Assembly: GCF_900103825.1 (NCBI RefSeq)
Contig: NZ_FNIF01000007.1
Coordinates: 1 to 64,000 of the forward strand
Origin: Paenibacillus sp. yr247
Lineage (GTDB): Bacteria; Bacillota; Bacilli; Paenibacillales; NBRC-103111
DNA length: 64,000 nucleotides
Reading direction: 5' to 3'
Positions within the stretch are counted from its first letter, which is position 1. Each line of letters begins with the position of its first letter. A program made the position numbers and the translations under genes. Below the pieces are notes generated by a model. The model did no database searches. It was not told the origin of the DNA and saw only the letters and a list, made by a program, of their open reading frames with translations. This document shows positions 29,553 through 38,453 of the stretch, one piece after another.

Positions 29553-30625
29553 CGTGAAACCACCTCCCCAGTACGAATGACAAACTTTTTACGAAGCAGG
29601 GCGTAGAGCACTTGAAAAGCCATTGCGATCAACGAGATCGTCATACAGATGACCGACATCGAAGAGACGCTCTGTAGAGCTGGAGAGATGATAAAGCCGC
29701 CTAGGCCGAAAATCCCGCAGATCGCTTCCGCAACAGCCATACTGGCAAGTGCCAGCGTGGTCGCTTTAGGCAAGATTGCGAGTAAATCCAACATCAGGTT
29801 ACGCAGCACGTGTGAGATAAGCACCTCGCCTCGGGTTAACCCTTTTGCCTGTGCGGTAACGACATAGTCTTGGGCTAGTTCACGGACGATCGCAACGCGA
29901 AGCGTGCCATAAATGGTGACTGAAGGAATAAGCGCGATGGTGAGAAACGGGATGAGAAACGGCGTCTTATCGCCAACTTGGACAATGAGCAGCACGAAGT
30001 GCCCCAGAAACCTCGTCGCATATATAGCGCCTAATTGAATGAGAACAATCAAGAAAAAATCAGGCAAGCCAACGAGCATTGCATGCGCACCATCCATCAA
30101 GGCACCTAATCGTCGCCACAAAGAAGCTAATATCGCCATGAGCATACTAAGCACAATCGCCAGCAGTAAGCCAGGAATGAAATACGTGCTTGTTCGCAGA
30201 AGCATGGTGGGGAGTTCTTGAATAATGGCAACCTCTTTGCGATTATAAGGATTACGGAATTTCCCAAAGTCACCTTGGAAGAAGTCTTTGATTTGCTCTT
30301 TCACGGAATAACCGTAATATTTCCATGAAATTACAGGATGATCCAGAGGAACAGTAGTCGCGCGAAAAATGCCTTTGATCGCCATCGTCTTTCCGATATA
30401 GTCCCACGACTTTCCATAAGGAACAGATAGCAGGCCTGCTTTTTCATTCAGGACTTGACTGTCAGGCAGCTGCTCACTTATTTTCTGTATGCTGGTATCC
30501 GGACCTATTGCAATTCGAATCTGGTCTGGTTGTGTAGACAAGAACGCATTACGGATATTACTTAGAAAGAAAATACACAACAGTGTAAATACCCCAAGTA
30601 ACACCCACCGAAAATTCGACTTCAA
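29549..30625 (-). CDS. Opp/Dpp-type ABC transporter permease (first subunit)
   Basis: A 358-residue permease. One N-terminal membrane segment, a long extracytoplasmic region (about 30-140) and then five membrane segments, the OppB/DppB layout. The coupling loop includes AQDYVVTAQAKGLTRGEVLISHVLRN. Start at TTG 30623-30625, six bases after GAGGTGA. Translationally coupled to the second permease. Compared with true OppB it has a longer, unusual N-terminal loop, so its partners may differ from oligopeptide systems. Confidence 0.85.
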   Translation of the reverse strand: MKSNFRWVLLGVFTLLCIFFLSNIRNAFLSTQPDQIRIAIGPDTSIQKISEQLPDSQVLNEKAGLLSVPYGKSWDYIGKTMAIKGIFRATTVPLDHPVISWKYYGYSVKEQIKDFFQGDFGKFRNPYNRKEVAIIQELPTMLLRTSTYFIPGLLLAIVLSMLMAILASLWRRLGALMDGAHAMLVGLPDFFLIVLIQLGAIYATRFLGHFVLLIVQVGDKTPFLIPFLTIALIPSVTIYGTLRVAIVRELAQDYVVTAQAKGLTRGEVLISHVLRNLMLDLLAILPKATTLALASMAVAEAICGIFGLGGFIISPALQSVSSMSVICMTISLIAMAFQVLYALLRKKFVIRTGEVVSR

Positions 30626-30721
30626 CTATCGTCACCTCGTTCTATTATTCATCGTTGGTAGATAACTATTTTCATAGTTTACCACGATTTATTTGGAAGT
30701 TCTATCCAATATCTAGAATAA

Positions 30722-30768
30722 AAAAGAGGCTGCAGCAAGTTAGCCTAAGCTAGTTGCCGCAACCCGGC
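30722..30768 (-). terminator. Terminator after the decayed ABC exporter
   Basis: Minus strand GGGTTGCGGCAACTAGC-TTAG-GCTAACTTGCTGCAGCC then TCTTTTTT, starting right after the stop codon. One of four similar hairpins in the window. Confidence 0.75.
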
Positions 30769-32133
30769 TTAAGATCTGAATTGCGCTTGGTGCAGGCGGC
30801 TATACACACCGCCCACTGCAATGAGCTCCTCATGTCCGCCCTGCTCGGTAATGCCTTGCTCCGTCACAACGACGATGCGGTCTGCATTCTTAATCGTCGC
30901 CAGTCGGTGGGCAATGACCAAAGTCGTACGCCCCTGCGACAGCTCGGCCAGTGACTGCTGAATCGCTGCCTCTGTCTCTGTGTCTAGCGCCGAAGTCGCC
31001 TCATCGAGGATGAGAATCGGCGGATTCTTCAAGAACATCCGCGCGATTGCAAGGCGCTGCTTCTGGCCGCCCGATAGCTTGACGCCGCGCTCGCCGATGG
31101 TCGTATCCAACCCTTTCGGCTGCGTCTGGATATAAACCTCCAGCTGCGCTCGCCGTGCAGCTTCCCGGATCTCCTCATCCGTCGCGCCAAGCTTGCCATA
31201 CGCGATGTTCTCCCGCAGTGTGCCGGAGAACAGGAACACATCCTGCTGCACGATGCCAATCTGACGGCGCAGCGATTCCAGTTGGATGCTGCGAATATCG
31301 AGGCCATCGATGGAAATGCTGCCCGAGCTCACATCGTAGAATCGGGGCAGCAAGCTGCAGATTGTGGTCTTCCCTGCGCCTGATGGACCAACGAAGGCAA
31401 CGGTTTCCCCAGCTTGAATCGTTAAACTGATATCATTCAACACGCGGGCTTCATCTCCATAGCCGAATGAAACTGAGTCGAATGTAATTTGACCGTCTAG
31501 ATGATTCACCTTCACAGCATTCGGCTGATCGGACACTTCAGGCTCTGTATCGATCACTTCAACATACCGTTTAAAGCCGGCAATACCTTTGGGGTAGCTC
31601 TCGATGACATTATTAATTTTTTGAATGGGACCCAGAAAAACATTCGTTAACAGAACGAAAGCAATAAATTCTCCATAGGTAATCTGTTTGTCAATAACGA
31701 ACCAGGTGCCGCAAATAAGGACGAATACCGTTACCAAACGCATCAGGATATAACTCAGCGAAACGTTCCACGCCATGATTTTGTAGGAGAGCAGCTTCGT
31801 CAGCCGGAAGCGTCCATTGTTGTCCGCGAACAGCTTTTTCTCATAGGACTCATTCGCGAAGGCTTGAACAACACGAATCCTCCAATATTGTCTTCCACTC
31901 TAGCATTTATATCGGCGAGATCGCCCATCATTCGACGGAATGTCTTCGTCTTTTTCTGATTAAAGTACACCGCTATCCAAAGCAGGAAGCAATCTATCGA
32001 CGACCTGATTCACTGCAAGCGGGAACCCTAGCTCTAGGAGCCCAGCCACGACCGCACAGGTAAAATCCAAAATAAATAAGTGCTTATAGGGCCGATAATA
32101 CGAAAAAAAGCGTTTTAACACGTGGATCCCCAT
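30769..32133 (-). pseudogene. ABC exporter (membrane-ATPase fusion), disrupted
   Basis: The 3' two thirds (30769-31776) encode the last membrane helices and a complete ATPase: Walker A GPSGAGKTT, signature LSGGQKQRLAIARM, Walker B PPILILDEATSALD, H-loop AHRLATI. Upstream, the true N-terminus is readable from ATG 32131-32133 (LKRFFSYYRPYKHLFILDF) through NQVVDRLLPALDSGVL, then stops; the DNA continues in another frame with YFNQKKTKTFRRMMGDLADINARVEDNIGG, then a one-base loss shifts frame to IRVVQAFANESYEKKL. About 100-150 residues of the first membrane domain are missing. So there is one internal deletion and one frameshift; an intact ATPase piece from an internal ATG is unlikely to be functional. 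Confidence 0.85.
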
Positions 32134-32312
32134 CTCCCTTCGCCTATTATACCTGATAAGAAAATGTAAGGGAGTAATTTATGACTTCAATGAATCAGCA
32201 ATTTCCGATGAGCGGATATTCTCCAATAAAATAGGCCCTTGTCGGAGGACAGGTGTCCACTACATTCATATATATATAGTTGAACAGCATCCTGTGGGGG
32301 GGGAATCCATAT

Positions 32313-33095
32313 ATGCTCAGTAATTCGTTAGATACACGCACCGCTATCTTCCTAGCAGCTATGTGCAGCCAAAGCTATGGCCAATTCGAAAATGGTCCCG
32401 ATAGCGTCATTTTGCCGAAAAATTATCGAATGGTTTCTTCCTTTTACGCCACTTCTATCCTTAGCGAAAAGGAGCTATTCGGCTTTATTGCTGAATCCGA
32501 TGGACAGATTGTTATCGTTTTTCGAGGCACACATACGACGTCAAATTGGATCTCCGATGCCATTGCTAGTCAAACCCTGTTCCCTTATGCGAAAGAGGGA
32601 GGACTCGTACACAAAGGGTTTCTAGATATCTACCGTTCCTCCCGCAAACAGATTATGACATCGTTAAAAAAACTCTCCCCTCGTAAAACCCTGTATATCA
32701 CAGGGCACAGTCTTGGTGGGGCTCTTGCCGCTATATGCGCCGCCGATATTGGTACGAACACGAAGTTTAAAGAGCCTTCTGTGTATACCTACGGATCACC
32801 GCGGGTTGGAAATCCGGCATTCGCCAGCTTATTCAACCGCAGGACCGGACCTCACTATCGCATTTATAATATCAACGACATAGTCACTGAGCTTCCTCCC
32901 TTCATCTACATGTCCCCCCGAACAGATCAGGTCTACCATTACCTTCATGTTAAAAAAGGGGTCGAATTAACCTATCAAGGGGGCTCATTCTCCGCTAACC
33001 ATGTAAATGGCAACTATTTTGCCGAGCTAGCCAAGCTTGATCCGGGCTACAAGCAGCAGTTATGCGCCCGGAATCCGGGATTTTGTCCGAATTGA
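32313..33095 (+). CDS. Class 3 lipase family protein
   Basis: A 260-residue alpha/beta hydrolase of the lipase_3 (fungal-type triglyceride lipase) family. Nucleophile elbow TGHSLGGALAAICA (serine about 138), IVIVFRGTHTTSNW before it (oxyanion region), catalytic aspartate in YNINDIVTELPP (about 193), and histidine near the C-terminus (SANHVNGNYF). There is no signal peptide, so it is probably cytoplasmic or leaves by another route. ATG at 32313 follows GGGGGGG; an in-frame TTG 11 codons earlier is less likely. Confidence 0.88.
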   Translation: MLSNSLDTRTAIFLAAMCSQSYGQFENGPDSVILPKNYRMVSSFYATSILSEKELFGFIAESDGQIVIVFRGTHTTSNWISDAIASQTLFPYAKEGGLVHKGFLDIYRSSRKQIMTSLKKLSPRKTLYITGHSLGGALAAICAADIGTNTKFKEPSVYTYGSPRVGNPAFASLFNRRTGPHYRIYNINDIVTELPPFIYMSPRTDQVYHYLHVKKGVELTYQGGSFSANHVNGNYFAELAKLDPGYKQQLCARNPGFCPN

Positions 33096-33141
33096 AAAAA
33101 GACTATGGAGATCCTATAGTCTTGGCGATTACCCTGAACAT

Positions 33142-33198
33142 GAATTGCCAGCCACCTGCCCAGAAAGGCCGGATAGAAGGCAATTTTTTATTTTGTAT
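33142..33198 (+). terminator. Possible terminator after the lipase gene
   Basis: AATTGCC ... GGCAATTTTTTATTTT encloses GCC-CAGAAA-GGC; the right arm runs into a T tract. Confidence 0.5.
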
Positions 33199-33294
33199 GA
33201 AACCATTCCTGTGTTTCCTAACAATGGTTTAAACAACCTCATAAAGGTAAGGATAGAAGTTGATATTTATTTTCATCTAGAAGGGGAGCCTGGC

Positions 33295-33765
33295 TTGAAC
33301 TTCGTCATTATCTTGTTCTTCGTTTGGTTAAGCATCCATGTATTTACCGCTTTGCCAAATAAGCTACCGGTCATCACGAATGTGCTGCTTTACATGTGCT
33401 TAGCCATCGTGGACATCAACAAATTAACGATCTTAAGTGATATGTTTAAACTTTTTCAAATTAGCAACAAGATTCCGGAATTCCTTTCGGTTATTCTACA
33501 TAGAGATTTCAGCTTTTCAATAACTCTTCTTACCTTTGCGAATGTCTATCTAACTACATCGAATCGCCGTGTAAAAATAGGGATTTCTCCGTACACATTC
33601 TCCTTCCTCTTTGTCATCGCTCAAATCCTAAGATGGACTGGTGCAATAACCTATCTGAAATGGAACATCTTCTATGAATGCCTATTAATTCTGACAATGA
33701 TGATTCTCACATATAGGATAGGCCGCTGGTTAATGCATCTGAAGCAAAAGGAGATTTCCGTATGA
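33295..33765 (+). CDS. Small membrane protein, unknown function
   Basis: A 156-residue protein with about five membrane segments. Start at TTG 33295-33297 (MNFVIILFFVWLSIHVF), with AAGGGGAG before it. The open frame continues upstream to 33037 but that part overlaps the lipase gene. No family recognised. Its stop overlaps the next start (ATGA, 33762-33765), so it is coupled to the interrupted gene that follows. Confidence 0.65.
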   Translation: MNFVIILFFVWLSIHVFTALPNKLPVITNVLLYMCLAIVDINKLTILSDMFKLFQISNKIPEFLSVILHRDFSFSITLLTFANVYLTTSNRRVKIGISPYTFSFLFVIAQILRWTGAITYLKWNIFYECLLILTMMILTYRIGRWLMHLKQKEISV

Positions 33766-34265
33766 ACGACGTGACCATTTACGACAATCAATTCAACGCA
33801 AATGAATGGTTCGTCATCGCGATGATTGTCTTTGGAGTACTAGCTATTTGACTATTACCAAAAAAGTTTACCCTGACACAAACCTTGTTTAATTTATTAA
33901 TTGGGATTGTTTTTGGTCTTATGTTTGATCATACAATTGGTGTCCAACCCTTTGATTTCTATGATGTCGTTGACGAATCCCGGTATCAGTTGTTTGATAT
34001 TGTCTCCTATGCCATGTATACTCCTTTTGGATATTTATATATATATTTTTACAAAAAATTAGGTGTAAAAAGTTTTTATACCATACCCTATATCTTACTC
34101 TGGACATCGATGAGCATAGGTTTCGAGTGGTTGAGCGTACTTGTTGGTGTGTTTCATTATAAACATGGGTATCAGCTTATGTATTCGATACCGATTTATT
34201 TATTTTTGCAATCAATTCATTTGTTGCTCTACCAAACGTTCTTTCCTCAACGAAAGAATTTGTAA
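33762..34265 (+). pseudogene. Membrane protein gene interrupted by in-frame TGA
   Basis: From ATG 33762 the frame reads MNDVTIYDNQFNANEWFVIA and on to VLAI, then TGA (33849-33851), then carries on in the same frame with LLPKKFTLTQTLFNLLIGIV to a TAA at 34263-34265. Removing the stop gives a 167-residue protein with one continuous membrane segment across the break and four to five segments in all. A TGG-to-TGA change (tryptophan) is the simplest explanation. A restart at TTG 33885 would give a 126-residue product. No family recognised. Coupled to the previous gene. Confidence 0.6.
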
Positions 34266-34293
34266 CAGCTGTTCTCGGTCATAACAGTTGACC

Positions 34294-34329
34294 GACCGGG
34301 GATCCATTAAGGATTCCTGGTCTTTTTTT
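34294..34329 (+). terminator. Terminator of the small membrane protein operon
   Basis: GACCGGGGATCC-ATTAA-GGATTCCTGGTC followed by TTTTTTT. Confidence 0.9.
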
Positions 34330-34445
34330 ATTATTTTACTGGTAATGGTTTACAAAATACTTATTTTTATTTACAATTTTCTACAGGACATTGGACGATT
34401 CGACATTAAACTACAAGTAACAGATTCGGTTAGGGGCGATTACGG

Positions 34446-36326
34446 ATGGATTTATTAATAAGCGAAAATCGTCAACGGAAAAATGCCATTGTGCTGCAAT
34501 TATTCCTACTCAACTTTGCACTTTTAATTATTGTAAGCCTTCATGGTTTAATCAATTTGGGTATCGGATTTACCTCTTATTTATTTTTTGTTATTGCGAA
34601 TATTATCCCTCTTTCCGCCTATATATGGTTTTATTACCGTCGTAAAGATTCAAATTGGATCGGATATATTCCGATTTTCGGTCAGTTTGTGAGCACGATT
34701 CTGTTGATGGTACTCATCCCAGCTATAACGAGTGCATTTAGCAGTGTCTACATGATCGTCTTGGCCGGAGTCTTCATGCGTAGAGATCTTCTATATACCG
34801 CCATTTCACTTGCCTTGGCAGCGGACATCTTCTTTATCTTTTCCGTGCCAATCAACATCTCAATTCTGTCACCCCAAGTAATTACAGGCGTTATCACATG
34901 GTCGATGATGACTGCAATCACCTTACTATTAATTGTCGGCAATGATAGAAAGCTCATGAGCCGATTTTCCACTTTACAGAAAGATACCTTGAATAAAGCA
35001 GAACAAATTAAGCGTTTGGCCACCACAGATACCTTGACCAATCTTCCTAATCAACTTTCTGTGCACGAACATCTACAAAACGCCATACAAAGAGCAGCTG
35101 CCTCAAACAGCCGAGTTTGTGTTATTTGGCTCGATGTGGATAACTTTCAGATGATTAATGATTCAGTTGGACATGCAACGGGTGATCAATACTTACGATT
35201 ATTTGCCCGTCAGCTTGTTCAAGCACTCCCCCCTAATATTCATCTCTTCCGTTCGGGTGGAGACGAATTCAACCTCATTATGGATGTGAGTAGGGACGAT
35301 AATCAGACTAAGAACATCGCTCTAACCATTTGGGAAGCTTGCCAATCCCCTATTCTAGTGGCAGGTGTTTCTTTCCCCTTAAAGGTGAGCATGGGGATTG
35401 CCGTGTATCCGGAACATGGAAAAACGGCCGAAAAGCTGCTAATTAGCGCAGATGTGGCTATGCATAAAGCAAAAACAAACGGTAAGAACCAGTTTCTCTT
35501 TTTCGACGAAATGATGACATTCGACCTTCTTCAAAAGCGCAAGCTAGAAGACGCGTTACAGGATGCTCTGACACAAAATGAGTTCACTCTGCACTATCAG
35601 AAGCAAGTTCAAGTGTATAGCGGAGATGTAAAAGGGTATGAAGCTTTACTGCGTTGGCAGCAACCCGATGGCCAATACATCTCTCCTGGTGATTGGATTC
35701 ATATCGCTGAGGAAACGGGGCTCATCATTCCCATCGGTAACTGGGTGTTAAGAACCGCCTGTCAAACAGCGAAAAAGTGGCAGGATTCTTCGCATGCTTC
35801 TTTTACAATTTCCGTAAATATATCCGCGCTTCAGCTGATGCAGCATGATTTCGCCGCACAGGTTCTTGCGATATTAGCCGAAACCGGGCTGAGTCCCCGC
35901 CACCTCGTGCTGGAGCTTACCGAAACCGTTTTGATTCAATCCATCGAAACATCCACAAACCATCTAAACCTCCTCAGGGATAAAGGGGTCAAAATAGCAC
36001 TAGACGACTTCGGCAAAGGCTTTTCTTCACTCAGCTATATGAAGCAGTTACCAGCGGACATCATCAAAATTGATAAATCATTCATTGATCATATTGAAGA
36101 CAGTTTCGTTGACCGGGTCATTATGGAATCTATCGTTTCACTTGCTCTGCGGATTGATAAAGAGGTTGTCGCCGAAGGTGTAGAGAAACAAGAGCAGCTT
36201 CTCATTTTGCAAAACATCGGCTGTGATTATGTACAGGGGTATTATTTTAGCAAGCCGCTGCCAGAGCATTTAGCTTTCAATAAACAAGTTGAAAAAGAGC
36301 ACTTAACCGTCCAATCCTGGGATTGA
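34446..36326 (+). CDS. Membrane GGDEF-EAL c-di-GMP enzyme
   Basis: A 626-residue protein. Six membrane segments in the first 180 residues (MASE-like sensor, no named match), a GGDEF domain (about 195-355) with intact RSGGDEFNL active-site loop, and an EAL domain (about 375-620) with YEALLRWQ, ELTETVLIQS, LDDFGKGFSSLSYM and KIDKSFI, i.e. the metal ligands of an active phosphodiesterase. Both domains look catalytically complete, so it may make or degrade c-di-GMP depending on the signal. No operon partner. The start ATG 34446 follows TAGGGGCGATTACGG. Confidence 0.92.
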   Translation: MDLLISENRQRKNAIVLQLFLLNFALLIIVSLHGLINLGIGFTSYLFFVIANIIPLSAYIWFYYRRKDSNWIGYIPIFGQFVSTILLMVLIPAITSAFSSVYMIVLAGVFMRRDLLYTAISLALAADIFFIFSVPINISILSPQVITGVITWSMMTAITLLLIVGNDRKLMSRFSTLQKDTLNKAEQIKRLATTDTLTNLPNQLSVHEHLQNAIQRAAASNSRVCVIWLDVDNFQMINDSVGHATGDQYLRLFARQLVQALPPNIHLFRSGGDEFNLIMDVSRDDNQTKNIALTIWEACQSPILVAGVSFPLKVSMGIAVYPEHGKTAEKLLISADVAMHKAKTNGKNQFLFFDEMMTFDLLQKRKLEDALQDALTQNEFTLHYQKQVQVYSGDVKGYEALLRWQQPDGQYISPGDWIHIAEETGLIIPIGNWVLRTACQTAKKWQDSSHASFTISVNISALQLMQHDFAAQVLAILAETGLSPRHLVLELTETVLIQSIETSTNHLNLLRDKGVKIALDDFGKGFSSLSYMKQLPADIIKIDKSFIDHIEDSFVDRVIMESIVSLALRIDKEVVAEGVEKQEQLLILQNIGCDYVQGYYFSKPLPEHLAFNKQVEKEHLTVQSWD

Positions 36327-36369
36327 GCAGCTCAGTGCCTCTTTATTCCTCTGAAGTCAGGGGCAGTCC

Positions 36370-36765
36370 TCATCCCTCATCAAAAAGTGCCGTTGATAAG
36401 CAGCGTTCACCGGTATCTGGCAGGATTACAACGATGGAGTTAATCCTGACTGGACACTCTAACTACTTCATCTACAACTGATCTTCGGAAATTATCCGGC
36501 ACAAAACCTGCACCAATGCCCTGGATTTGATGTACGCCACGGCGCCAGCCGACAGGACGGGTGAATCGGATGGCTCCACAGCTATCACTTGAGCGGATGG
36601 ATTTCTCCGCTTCAGTAACTCCCCCACACCGGTGATCGTCCCTCCAGAGCCCACACCTGCGACGAAAATATCGACTTTTCCGTCCGTATCCTTCCATATT
36701 TCCTCTGCCGTCGTCTTTCTGTGAATCTCTGGATTAGCTGGGTTGCTAGATTGCAAAATCTGATA
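36370..36765 (-). pseudogene. cysteine synthase (cysK) remnant
   Basis: Minus-strand pieces of Cys[21 protein letters not shown] and [20 protein letters not shown] (one frame), then [14 protein letters not shown] and [13 protein letters not shown] (second frame), then after a gap of about 40 expected codons IVVILPDTGERCLSTALFDEG (third frame) with a stop at 36370-36372. The whole N-terminal half with the PLP lysine is missing. So it has a 5' truncation, a frameshift and an internal deletion. Not functional. Confidence 0.85.
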
Positions 36766-36865
36766 GCTTAGCATTCTAAATTCTTATATTTTGCCTACAA
36801 TCGGCAGGAATGAAAATCTATGATACACTCAGGAAAGAAATGAATGTGATCAACAAGGGGAAAAT

Positions 36866-37645
36866 ATGAAAATGAAACTGGTATCCTGGAATGTTAACGG
36901 GTTAAGAGCATGTGTGAATAAAGGATTTATCGACTATTTAGATCAAACGGAAGCGGATATATTCTGTCTTCAAGAGACGAAACTTCAGGAAGGCCAAATC
37001 AGCCTAGAGCTTGGCGAGGCCTATAAACAATATTGGAATTATGCGGTAAAAAAAGGGTATTCCGGCACGGCCGTTTTTACGAAGATCCCGCCGCTTTCTG
37101 TACGATATGGCATGGAGGAGGACGAAGAACCGGAGGGTCGGATTATCACGTTGGAGTTTGATGAATTCTACCTCGTGACCGTGTATACCCCAAACGCCAA
37201 ACGTGATCTCTCTAGGCTGGATTACCGACTGGAGTGGGAGGATCGGTTTCGAAACTACCTCATGCAATTGGACGTCCTTAAACCTGTTATCGTTTGCGGT
37301 GATCTTAACGTAGCCCACCATGAGATTGATTTGAAGAATGCGAAAGGGAATCACAATAATTCAGGATTTACTCTGGAAGAACGGGGCAAAATGACCGAAT
37401 TGTTGGAGGCTGGATTTATCGATACGTTCCGACATCTCTACCCTGAGCGAACAGATGTTTATAGCTGGTGGTCTAATATGCCTGGTGTTCGAGCACGGAA
37501 TGTTGGGTGGAGAATCGACTATTTCCTCGCCTCTGCGAGGGTAAGTTCCATGATCGTTAACGCAAAAATCGACTGTGATATATTGGGCAGCGATCATTGC
37601 CCTGTTATTTTGGAGCTCGATTTTAACATGGCCGATAAAGGGTAA
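36866..37645 (+). CDS. exoA: Exodeoxyribonuclease III / AP endonuclease
   Basis: A 259-residue ExoA/XthA-family enzyme of base excision repair; cuts 5' to abasic sites. Catalytic and metal residues visible: SWNVNGLRA (N7), CLQETKLQ (E34-type glutamate), VCGDLNVAHHEIDL (Asp and Asn), WRIDYFLAS and GSDHCPVILEL (final Asp-His). Length and motifs are normal. Ribosome binding site AAGGGG precedes the ATG. Confidence 0.96.
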   Translation: MKMKLVSWNVNGLRACVNKGFIDYLDQTEADIFCLQETKLQEGQISLELGEAYKQYWNYAVKKGYSGTAVFTKIPPLSVRYGMEEDEEPEGRIITLEFDEFYLVTVYTPNAKRDLSRLDYRLEWEDRFRNYLMQLDVLKPVIVCGDLNVAHHEIDLKNAKGNHNNSGFTLEERGKMTELLEAGFIDTFRHLYPERTDVYSWWSNMPGVRARNVGWRIDYFLASARVSSMIVNAKIDCDILGSDHCPVILELDFNMADKG

Positions 37646-37671
37646 AAAGTGGATTTCCGTGAAAGTATCAC

Positions 37672-37699
37672 TTGAATAAACGATAACGAGGGTTATAAT
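37672..37699 (+). promoter_or_regulatory. Candidate sigma-A promoter after exoA
   Basis: TTGAAT (37672-37677), 16-base spacer, TATAAT (37694-37699). It points to the truncated ORF at 37781 but a terminator lies in between. Confidence 0.5.
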
Positions 37700-37712
37700 C
37701 AGAAGCAGACGA

Positions 37713-37756
37713 AGAACGTCCTTATGCCATTTTGGCGGAAGGGCGTTCTATTTTTG
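37713..37756 (+). terminator. Terminator after exoA / attenuator-like hairpin
   Basis: AGAACGTCCTT pairs with AAGGGCGTTCT and is followed by ATTTTTG. It lies about 10 bases after the start site expected from the promoter at 37672-37699. Confidence 0.8.
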
Positions 37757-37780
37757 TATTTAGGGAGGGAAAAGCCTATT

Positions 37781-38032
37781 ATGGGTTTTGAAAAAGCGCA
37801 TCAAGCGTTTCTCGAGCGTCATTTGCATCTCAGGACTGGCGAGAGAAAGGGACGGTTACTTCGAGGGCACAACTATGCAGAGAAGCTGCTGCTGCAAAAT
37901 GTATGGTGGCCCTTGTTCGGCTCTCTGGATCAATTGCATCCAGAATATGAAATATACGATTGGAATCGAATAGCTGTAAGAGATTGGCAGGTATACGGTA
38001 TGGTGCTATTTCTATTGCATTTTGTGCATTGA
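37781..38032 (+). CDS. Truncated ORF, unknown function
   Basis: An 83-residue frame beginning at ATG 37781 (protein GFEKAHQAFLERHLHLRTGE) with AGGGAGGG upstream. The first 62 residues are basic and look like a real protein start (HNYAEKLLLQNVWWPLFGSL, HPEYEIYDW). The end changes to a hydrophobic stretch (YGMVLFLLHFVH) that runs into the palindrome array, so the gene is probably cut at about 37970. From memory the front resembles a Paenibacillus family with a nuclease-like DUF559-type C-terminal part, which would be missing here; this is weak. Confidence 0.4.
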   Translation: MGFEKAHQAFLERHLHLRTGERKGRLLRGHNYAEKLLLQNVWWPLFGSLDQLHPEYEIYDWNRIAVRDWQVYGMVLFLLHFVH

Positions 38033-38198
38033 TATTAATTTTATGGTCTATGCTTTTACGCTCTATTGTATTTTGTACAATGAAACTGGCTCGAGCCTGA
38101 CTCTCAGGAGGTTCAGAGGCGATTTCATTGTATGTTTTACAATGAAAAGTCATATCTGTGAGGAAAATGGGTACTTCTGTTGTACATTTTACAATGGA
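38010..38198 (+). repeat. Array of four short imperfect palindromes
   Basis: Units at about 38010-38031 (CTATTGCATTTTGTGCATTG), 38061-38084 (CTATTGTATTTTGTACAATG), 38123-38147 (CATTGTATGTTTTACAATG) and 38175-38198 (CTGTTGTACATTTTACAATG), with start-to-start distances of about 51, 62 and 52. Spacers differ. A related array lies at 49549-49702 in the opposite orientation. Confidence 0.8.
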
Positions 38199-38414
38199 AG
38201 CTTGTTTTGAAGTTTTGACGGAGTATGCAGTTGATTATGATGGGCGAGGTGTTTGCGATGGGGTGAGATTGTTTTTATGCTGGTCGGGTCGCGAGGGGGG
38301 CTTTGGTGTCTTGTACTCTCGAGGTCTTCGTTTGCTGAGCGAGTGCTAATTTGTACTGAGAGTTTGTTTACACGGGGTACAGTGTGTGGCCGTAAGCGGG
38401 TTTATAAGCTGAGA
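38199..38414. other. Noncoding stretch after the palindrome array
   Basis: Short open frames only, with no ribosome binding sites or recognisable protein. It is G/T-skewed on the plus strand, unlike its neighbours. Confidence 0.5.
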
Positions 38415-38453
38415 GGGCTGCGACCGTCTACCGAAGGTAACCAGTCACAACCC
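38415..38453 (-). terminator. Hairpin abutting the EamA transporter stop codon
   Basis: Minus strand GGGTTGTGACTGGTTACC-TTC-GGTAGACGGTCGCAGCCC, same family as the hairpins at 30722, 39589 and 49351. No T tract follows, so its terminator strength is uncertain. Confidence 0.5.

Noticed and set aside
32139-32312. Extra N-terminal coding before the lipase
   Set aside because: No open frame with a ribosome binding site; sequence is AT-rich spacer.
38010-38198. CRISPR array
   Set aside because: The units are short, differ from each other, and have uneven spacing; no cas genes are in the window.
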